A program made the translations under genes and the position numbers. From the NCBI GenBank assembly GCA_963786195.1, contig CAWAYH010000005.1:208241-272240 (forward strand): a stretch of DNA of 64,000 bases. Direction: 5' to 3'. The number at the start of each line of letters is the position of its first letter. Within the stretch, counting starts at the first letter, position 1. The notes under the pieces are model-generated. The model was given only the letters and a program-made list of their open reading frames with translations. It did not search any database and was not told where the DNA came from. Shown here piece by piece: positions 58,764-64,000 of the stretch. The stretch comes from CAWAYH01 sp963786195 (lineage in GTDB: Bacteria; Acidobacteriota; Vicinamibacteria; Vicinamibacterales; 2-12-FULL-66-21).

Positions 58764-59267
58764 GTGCTGTCCAGTGCTCAACCCTTGTTCGCCGTGCGCC
58801 AAGCCGTCGCGACCGATATTCCGCTCCTGGCCTACCATCGCGCGGCGATGTTCCGGGATATGGGCAAGCTGGCAGCGCACCAGGAGGAGCGGTTAGAGCA
58901 GGCAACGGCGGCGTACCTGCGCGAGGCGCTGCCGCGCGGCGAGTACCTGGCCTGGGTCGCCGAAGACAAGGGGACGCCGCCGGCAGCTGTTGGAGGCGCC
59001 GGCGTCCAGCTCAGACCCACCCTCCCGCGCCCGCGCCCTGACACCGACGGCCTGGAACTCGGGCCCGAGGCGATCGTTCTCAACGTCTATGTCGAGCGCG
59101 CCTGGCGGCGGCGCGGTGTCGGCGAAGCGCTGATGCTGGCGGTCCTCGACACGCTCGCCGCGCGCAGCATCCGGCGGATCGTTCTCCACGCGTCAGACGA
59201 CGGCCGCCGACTGTACGAGCGCCTGGGCTTCGTGCAGACGAACGAAATGCGTTTGAATCTACGATGA
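58764..59267 (+). CDS. GNAT-family N-acetyltransferase
   Basis: The GTG start is preceded by GAGGAG. The acetyl-CoA motif A is IVLNVYVERAWRRRGVGEAL (R-x-x-G-x-G/A type), followed by ALMLAVLDTLAARSIRRIVLHASDDGRRLYERLGF, the usual final strand-helix. Length ~167 residues. It transfers an acetyl group to an amine, but the acceptor (amino acid, antibiotic or protein) is not predictable. The frame is intact. Confidence 0.88.
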   Translation: MLSSAQPLFAVRQAVATDIPLLAYHRAAMFRDMGKLAAHQEERLEQATAAYLREALPRGEYLAWVAEDKGTPPAAVGGAGVQLRPTLPRPRPDTDGLELGPEAIVLNVYVERAWRRRGVGEALMLAVLDTLAARSIRRIVLHASDDGRRLYERLGFVQTNEMRLNLR

Positions 59268-59287
59268 GGCGTCCCACCGTGTACGTA

Positions 59288-59692
59288 TCAGCGTCGTCTG
59301 GAACTATGGCGTCGAATCCACTCAGCGAGGTCTTCCTCTGAAACGGTCCCATCCGCGAGGGCCAGGATTTCGGTGACAACCTCGGCGTCGGTGGCCGTGA
59401 AGTCGTGGCCATTCATTCCGAGAAACGTCACCATGGCCAGGAATCCGATGCGCTTGTTGCCATCGCGATACGGATGGTTCCTCACCAGCCCGAACGCATA
59501 CGCAGCCGCGAGCGTCGAAATGTCGGGGCGCTCCGCGTAGTCCCACTTCTGTCGCGGCCGGGCCAGAGCGGACTCGAGAGCGTTCTCGTCACGAATGCCG
59601 TGTGCGCCACCGTGTTCACGCAACTGATCGTGATGGATGGCGTCGACCACGACGCGGCTCAGCCACCGAGGCTCGGCACGACGCCTGGCCAC
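59288..59692 (-). CDS. Doc/Fic-family toxin (death-on-curing type)
   Basis: The 134-residue protein carries the Doc/Fic core HPYRDGNKRIGFLAMVTFL; the His and the GNKR loop bind and transfer phosphate or AMP. An N-terminal helix with AIHHDQLREHGGAHGIRDENAL is typical of Doc-type toxins. GTG 59692 starts 2 nt after the antitoxin stop, so the pair is co-transcribed. Doc phosphorylates EF-Tu; other Fic proteins AMPylate. The specific target here is inferred. Confidence 0.9.
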   Translation of the reverse strand: MARRRAEPRWLSRVVVDAIHHDQLREHGGAHGIRDENALESALARPRQKWDYAERPDISTLAAAYAFGLVRNHPYRDGNKRIGFLAMVTFLGMNGHDFTATDAEVVTEILALADGTVSEEDLAEWIRRHSSRRR

Positions 59693-59694
59693 CG

Positions 59695-59922
59695 CTACTT
59701 CGCCAGCACTCGAAGCGCCTTCCGGTATTTCTTCGCGGCCTTCGCGGCGATGCTCAGGGCGCGTTCGGCGTCAGGCTCGTAGGGCGTCAGCAGGATTCCA
59801 CCGTCTGTTTCTACGGCCAGAACGCGGTCGCCGGCCTCCAGCCGCAGGCGGTCGGCCATGTCCTTGGGCAGCGTGGCGCTCACGGAGCCGCCGGCCTGCC
59901 GAAGCGTGACTTCCTTGGTCAT
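59695..59922 (-). CDS. AbrB/MazE-type antitoxin
   Basis: The 75-residue protein has a swapped-hairpin AbrB domain (VTLRQAGGSVSATLPKDMAD, then GDRVLAVETDGGILLTPY) and a basic helical tail (AAKAAKKYRKALRVLAK) that would bind and block the toxin. It is encoded directly upstream of the Doc gene. A GTAGCA-N6-TGCTAC palindrome 10 bp before the ATG is the likely autoregulatory site. Confidence 0.9.
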   Translation of the reverse strand: MTKEVTLRQAGGSVSATLPKDMADRLRLEAGDRVLAVETDGGILLTPYEPDAERALSIAAKAAKKYRKALRVLAK

Positions 59923-59931
59923 GTCTTAATA

Positions 59932-59949
59932 GTAGCATATTAGTGCTAC
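59932..59949. promoter_or_regulatory. Toxin-antitoxin operator, GTAGCA-N6-TGCTAC
   Basis: Perfect 6-bp arms around TATTAG, beginning 10 bp upstream of the antitoxin ATG. AT-rich flanking bases (59923-59943) could contain the -10 box. Antitoxins of this fold usually repress their own operon by binding such palindromes. Confidence 0.6.
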
Positions 59950-59979
59950 AGCCTGTTGGGCGCGTTGGCAGCCCTCGTA

Positions 59980-60020
59980 AGCTGCGTCGTACTTGGGTCG
60001 TGAGCTGCGTTGTACTTGGG
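59980..60020. repeat. Two direct repeats of an 18-bp word, 23-bp period
   Basis: AGCTGCGTCGTACTTGGG (59980-59997) recurs with one change at 60003-60020. They lie in the 158-bp gap between the toxin-antitoxin operon and the next membrane protein gene. A regulator-binding pair or a small duplication are both possible. Confidence 0.6.
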
Positions 60021-60081
60021 ATGAGCCAGAGTTTGAGGTGGCCCGTCACAAAGTGCCCCCCTGCCACGTTTAATCATCAGC

Positions 60082-60579
60082 ATGACGCCTCATTCCTCGC
60101 CCTGGGTCGCCTATGCCGCGGCACTGTGGGCGTTCATCTTCGCGATCTTCCACGTGATCTGGGCTGCCGGCTGGTATCCGCTGCTGAACGCCGAGGGCGC
60201 AAAGGCCGCGTTCGCCGTTCCCTGGAAATGGACCTTCGACGTCGTCGTGGCGATCATGTGCTTCATCGCCGTTGGGGTGGCGCTGGCGCCGGTCACGGCG
60301 TGGGGTCGAAGAATCCCGCGGCGTCCGGTGTTCGTCGTTGCATGCATTGGATCCGGGTTGGTCATCCTCAGGGCGGTCGCGAGCCTGATCCAAATCGGCT
60401 GGCTCATGGCGGTGGGCTGGTTCGGTGTGATATCAGTGGGGATCTGGGAGCCGTGGTTCTACATCGGGGCTGTGTTGTTTGGCCTCAGTACTTGGCAGTC
60501 GCGGCCGGGCGCTCACCCTATTTCACCGTTCGCTCATCATGCCCTCAGGACTCCGGCGGGGCCGTCACGTCATGCTTGA
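60082..60579 (+). CDS. DUF3995-like four-helix membrane protein
   Basis: Four hydrophobic segments and the family-like opening SPWVAYAAALWAFIFAIFHV with WAAGWYPLL. Further helices: FDVVVAIMCFIAVGVALAPV, PVFVVACIGSGLVILRAVAS and WEPWFYIGAVLFGLSTW. The last ~25 residues (RPGAHPISPFAHHALRTP) lack family character and may be a frameshifted tail. Function unknown. It is 6 bp from the next membrane protein gene, same strand. Confidence 0.7.
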   Translation: MTPHSSPWVAYAAALWAFIFAIFHVIWAAGWYPLLNAEGAKAAFAVPWKWTFDVVVAIMCFIAVGVALAPVTAWGRRIPRRPVFVVACIGSGLVILRAVASLIQIGWLMAVGWFGVISVGIWEPWFYIGAVLFGLSTWQSRPGAHPISPFAHHALRTPAGPSRHA

Positions 60580-60585
60580 TCCGCT

Positions 60586-60939
60586 ATGACACGAAAGTAT
60601 CTTCTGCTGTTGTGGAGCGCTCGAATCCTGGGGATCGCGGTGAGCGTGTTTCTGAGCCTGTTCGCGCTGGACGCGTTCGAGCCGGGCAAGTCTGTCGCGC
60701 GCGCGTGGCTGGATTTCGCGATGCATCTGGTGCCGGCGGCCCTGGTTCTGGCGATCGTCGCGCTGTCCTGGCGCCGTGAGTGGTTTGGCGGCGTGGCGTT
60801 CATCCTGCTCGCCGCCGCTTACGCCGTGACCGTGGGCTTTCGCCTCGATTGGATCGTGGCGATTTCCGGCCCGTTGCTGGCGGTCGGCGTGATGTTTCTC
60901 TGGAGCTGGCGTCACCACGCGCGGCTTGGCGCCAGCTGA
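60586..60939 (+). CDS. Small conserved four-helix membrane protein (DUF7670-like)
   Basis: 117 residues with four helices. The start SARILGIAVSVFLSLFALDAF and the end ISGPLLAVGVMFLWSWRHH match a widespread small bacterial family that I recall as DUF7670. A short gap of about 20 bp follows before the AT-rich, archaeal-like sequence, so this is the last gene of the bacterial part. Function unknown. Confidence 0.72.
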   Translation: MTRKYLLLLWSARILGIAVSVFLSLFALDAFEPGKSVARAWLDFAMHLVPAALVLAIVALSWRREWFGGVAFILLAAAYAVTVGFRLDWIVAISGPLLAVGVMFLWSWRHHARLGAS

Positions 60940-60965
60940 AACAACACCCGTAGCGGCGACAAGCC
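60940..60965. other. Composition junction: GC-rich bacterial to AT-rich archaeal-like DNA
   Basis: Base composition and codon use change abruptly here. The first gene on the right (an SDR) is cut off at its 5' side exactly at the change, while the last gene on the left is complete. That is what an assembly join or a recombination breakpoint would leave. No repeat, integrase or tRNA marks the point. Confidence 0.8.
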
Positions 60966-61152
60966 CAGGTTTGAAAAAGGTTCCTCCGCTAAAGAGGTAG
61001 CAGACACAATTCTAGAAGCAGTCACATCTGATAAACCTAAATTTAGATACATAGTTGGTCAAGATGCATCCAAGCTCATGGAAATTAGAAAGAATACATC
61101 TGATGAAGAATTTGGCAAGATAGTAATGAATAGTGTTTTGGAAGCCCACTAG
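60961..61152 (+). pseudogene. 3' fragment of a short-chain dehydrogenase (SDR), archaeal-like
   Basis: The 63-codon open stretch reads RFEKGSSAKEVADTILEAVT, then KFRYIVGQDASKLMEIRKN and SDEEFGKIVMNSVLEAH before TAG. This is the C-terminal region of SDR oxidoreductases, where 'PEEVA-AI--AV' and 'RY-VG-DA' are typical. The Rossmann and catalytic Ser-Tyr-Lys part is missing because the gene is cut at the composition junction. AT-rich codon use resembles Nitrososphaeria. Confidence 0.65.
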
Positions 61153-61225
61153 ACAAACGAGATATTATTTTGATCAGTCAATCTACGGAACCTAAAAATA
61201 AAAATAATGAAAAGACTATACAATA

Positions 61226-62377
61226 ATGAGATTGTCCCAACGAATCAAAATCAATCAAGAAGCAGATTCATGGATTGGGAAAGTTATCATGTGTGTTGAC
61301 CTAAATGCCTTTTATCCCTCGTGTTGAAGAGTTACGCGACCCCGACTTGAAGGGAAAGCCACTTGTGACAAACCGAAAAAAGACAAAGAAATTACCAAGG
61401 GGGTAGTATCTTCTTGTTCTTATGGCGCAAGAAGATATGGTGTCAATTCCGCAATGCCACTTTCTAAGGCTAAATTATTGTGCCCCGACTTGATTCTACG
61501 ACCTGTTAACATTCGTTACTATAGTGAGGTATCCAAAGGAGTTATGAAGATTCTTGCTGAATTTGCCGATGTCTTGGAGCAATCAAGTATAGATGAAGCC
61601 TTTTTAGACTGTACCTTGAGAAATGGACATGGCGCACCTGAAGACTTGGCTATGAAAATAAAAGACAGAATAAAAGACAAGAATGCGGCCTGCTATGTTC
61701 TATCGGAGTGACATCTACCAAATCTTCCGCAAAGATTGCGTCAGATTACAAAAAGCCTGATGGTCTAACTGTAGTATACCCATATAACTTGGCCAAGTTT
61801 TTGGAGCCATTAGAGGTAAACAAAGTCGCAGGGATAGGGCCCAAAACCCACGAACGTCTGAAAGAGATGGGAATAGACACCCTTGGCCAACTTGCCAAGA
61901 CTGATGTCGCAAGAAACTGAGCCAAAGATTTGGCGTGAACGGGCAGTGGATGTGGGATGTAGCCAACGGCAGAGATGAGGAACTTGTGATTCCAAGGGGT
62001 GATCACAGACTTCCATTGGTCCGGAGACCACGTTAGATAGACATACTAGCAATAAAGCCAAGGTAGTCGAAATACTCTATGACCTAGTTGATGAGATATT
62101 TGAGCGAGCCATTCGTAGTGACTATTTGTTTTCGAACTATAGGCGTTAAAACTGTAAGAGCAGACTTTACAATTGAAACTAGGGAGACATCTTACGAAAA
62201 TTTTCAAGCAACTCGAGAATCTATATCCTCTGTAATAGAAACACTGGCAGATCGATTTTCCTATCTAGACGATAAGCCGACCATAAGAAAAGTTGGACTG
62301 AAGTTGAGCCATTTGATAAAGGCCCAACAATATAAGATCAAAAGGACTACGAAAAAATTATTCCAGATTACTTTTAG
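61226..62377 (+). CDS. dinB: Y-family DNA polymerase IV (archaeal type), many frameshifts
   Basis: Fragments in several frames assemble into an archaeal DinB: VIMCVDLNAF (catalytic Asp), KGVVSSCSYGARRYGVNSAM, VLEQSSIDEAFLDCT (catalytic Asp-Glu), SAKIASDYKKPDGLTVVYP, then the helix-hairpin-helix KVAGIGPKTHERLKEMGIDT. The little-finger domain follows (VRADFTIETRETSYENFQAT, KVGLKLSHLI) and EKIIPDYF ends at TAG 62377. Breaks lie near 61310, 61360, 61710, 61910, 62030, 62125 and 62345. The polymerase bypasses DNA lesions. Strong similarity to Nitrososphaera-type DinB from family knowledge. Confidence 0.75.
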
Positions 62378-62598
62378 CCCGTTGGTGGCATGTTCAATTG
62401 TGGTCCTACTACTGATCCTCTCTTGAGATTCACAATGTCTGACTTTGGGGAGTTATCCCTATTGCTTTGTCAATATCCCATTTTGAGTTGAGTATGAATA
62501 CAGCCATTAGTATTTCACAGGCAAGAATGGAAATAGTATAGTATTCAAACTTAACTTCATTTGCTTATCGACTGAATCGAATATTACGCGTAATAAAT

Positions 62599-62654
62599 TG
62601 TATTGTGTATTATGTATTGTGTATTATGTATTGTGTATTATGCATTGTGCGATT
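62599..62654. repeat. Tandem repeat, TGTATTGTGTATTA x3 plus a degenerate copy
   Basis: Three exact 14-bp units (62599-62640) are followed by a diverged fourth. They sit in the 306-bp gap between the polymerase (ending 62377) and the kinase (ending 62684); the rest of that gap shows no gene. Confidence 0.85.
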
Positions 62655-62683
62655 AAAAATTCAGCATAGCAATGAAACTAACT

Positions 62684-63750
62684 GTCAAAAGGAAGGGTAA
62701 CAATAAACGTAGCACCCTTTTCATTTACATTGTTGTACACATCTATTTTGCCACCGTGAGCTTCAACAATATTTTTTGCTATCTACAAGCCAAGTCCTAC
62801 TCCCCTTTTAGATTTTGTTATAAACTTTGAAAACATATTTGGAATAATTTAGGGGTCAATACCTGTTCCGCTATCTTTTATTGTAATTATTGCTTCGTGC
62901 GTCTCGTGGTTCTTTTGTGCATTTATAATTATTGTTCCATAATCTGTGAACTTTAGTGCATTATTTAGCAAATTCGAAAATACTTGAAAGATTCTAGTTT
63001 TATCACCAGTAACTGTAATCGAGTCCTTCGGTTCAAATTCGATTCTGACTTTCTTGTTGGTATCTGCACCCATTTGTTGTTTAATATCTTCAATCACATT
63101 TTCAATTTTCTGATTTAGATCAAAACGGGTCATATCAAGTTTCAGTGTTTGAGATTCTATTCTGGCAACATCTAGCATATCTGTAACAAGTCGTACCAGC
63201 CTTACTACCGTTTCGTAGAAATGACTTCGTCATATTGTTCCCTTTTATCAGGATAGCTTGAGCATTTCTGAATATCCGATTGATGACTTGGGCCGGTGTC
63301 CTTCACTAAGTAGCAGACAAGATTGATAAATTCCTGTTCCATGGCGTCATGAAATTTGAGCTTTTCATATGCGTCTTTGAGACTTTTATTTGCTTGTGCC
63401 AGTGTCACATTACGAATCAGCCTGTCTCCAAATAGTTTCAAATATGTAACTGTAGGATTCTGTACGAGATTTACTACTGTAATAACTGGCAGAACCTGCA
63501 TCAATTAGATTTTCCTTAGTATCGTCCTTTATGTCTATTATGAATGAATATTGTCTGTCCACTATTAGGAAAGTAGATTTTATCCTGTGTATTTGCTGAG
63601 TCATTGGTAGAATTGTTCTGATTCGAAAATTCTGAATCGTGGGCATAAGCCCAATACTTTGAAAAGCATCTGCAGCTTTGTGTATTTGATCCTCGTAAGC
63701 CGGAATAATTAGATTTATCTTGACATTTTTTTTCTCGGCGGATCATCTCT
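62684..63750 (-). CDS. Archaeal-type histidine kinase, heavily frameshifted
   Basis: The ATPase half is clear: MLDVARIESQTLKLDMTRFD, FSNLLNNALKFTDYG (N box), ITIKDSGTGIDP (G1), then in other frames KRGVGLGL and EAHGGKIDVYNNVNEKGATF. Upstream, TLAQANKSLKDAYEKLKFHD and EQEFINL precede a corrupted H-box; only RTPAQVI remains readable (about 63270-63310). The N-terminal region (DRQYSFIIDIKDDTKENLID, SYIFETIW) resembles sensor regions of Nitrososphaera kinases. The 5' boundary is uncertain and may lie to the right of 63750. Confidence 0.65.
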
Positions 63751-64000
63751 TAGTCTATTTATGATTCCACCATTGAGATTTCTTCGCAACGCATTTGGGG
63801 TTGCTATGATTAATGATATCTCGAATTTAGCAACGATTAAATGTCCTGCTGACGGATTTCAACCGTATTCGTCAAGATTTGAATGTCTCGAGATTCGTTT
63901 ACATCCTCGACCTCAGTAACTTTATCGTGTTTGGACTCTAGCGGACGGGCAGACATTCAGTAACTTTAATCAATAAAAGATTTTAACCTTTTTATGAATT
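63751..64000. other. AT-rich archaeal-like sequence without an assignable gene
   Basis: A 39-codon minus-strand frame (63956-63837, MSARPLESKHDKVTEVEDVN) lies here with an AT-rich leader, but no family is recognised. Frame fragments to its left (FEISLIIATPNALRR) seem to continue the kinase gene upstream, so this may be its broken 5' end. Confidence 0.3.

Noticed and set aside
63800..63900. A PyrI-like zinc motif (SNPKCVA) in one frame of the AT-rich end
   Set aside because: The frame is interrupted on both sides and other zinc cysteines are absent, so it is likely coincidence in frameshifted kinase sequence.

Overview
The first ~60.9 kb look like a GC-rich Acidobacteriota chromosome, most likely class Vicinamibacteria. 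Three ADOP-type duplicated permeases without an ATPase, several secreted amidohydrolases, a sortilin-like BNR protein, an S9 peptidase with a PD40 propeller and a vanadium haloperoxidase-like protein support this by family knowledge; no ribosomal marker is present. The last ~3 kb (from about 60,950) are sharply AT-rich. They hold fragments best read as ammonia-oxidising archaeal (Nitrososphaeria-like) genes: an SDR tail, a Y-family polymerase and a histidine kinase. I treat this as a probable assembly chimera, with recent transfer as the alternative. Single-base frameshifts occur in roughly half of the genes, even in essential-looking ones such as secDF, so uncorrected indels are likelier than mass pseudogenisation. 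Frameshifted genes are given as one feature over their full span.

Layout. 1-9.5 kb: a co-directional run of exported or hydrolytic proteins (BNR/VPS10 tail, D-aminoacylase, S9 peptidase, amidohydrolase, M28-like protein, MDR oxidoreductase). 9.76-14.06 kb: a divergent transport/metabolism unit, with a three-gene operon (membrane-anchored secreted protein, 38-residue symporter accessory protein, SSS symporter) facing an Asp/Glu-racemase-like gene coupled to an amidohydrolase, and an operator-like palindrome between them. 14.2-21.4 kb: redoxin plus cytochrome/PHM-like copper monooxygenase with a beta-propeller tail, haloperoxidase, and a beta-lactamase fused to a D-aminoacylase. With the racemase, the repeated D-aminoacylase, peptidase and amidohydrolase genes suggest scavenging of peptides and D-amino-acid conjugates.

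21.5-40.8 kb is accessory in character: VOC proteins, three ADOP permeases, a 2OG-Fe(II) oxygenase, tRNA-Arg(TCT), and a ~5.56 kb segment bounded by a perfect 44-bp repeat of the tRNA 3' half (an integrated-element footprint without a visible integrase). After it come small single genes and remnants (cupin, SpoIIE phosphatase, HAD remnant, CPBP protease, an orphan TIR-type effector, AraC, DinB-fold, YdeI) and a zinc alcohol dehydrogenase. 40.9-45.4 kb: ispH with a coupled membrane protein, an alpha/beta hydrolase and a LytS/LytTR two-component pair. 45.4-51.6 kb is one ~2,060-residue coiled-coil protein with two degenerate receiver domains, PAS and a histidine-kinase-like core lacking its histidine. 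51.9-60.9 kb: lytic transglycosylase, holin-like protein, HExxH membrane protein, SecDF fusion, NTF2-like protein, GNAT, a Doc/AbrB toxin-antitoxin pair with its own operator, and two small membrane proteins.

The strongest candidates for something new are the orphan TIR-beta-barrel protein, the giant pseudo-kinase, the tRNA-bounded integrase-less segment and the beta-lactamase/D-aminoacylase fusion.
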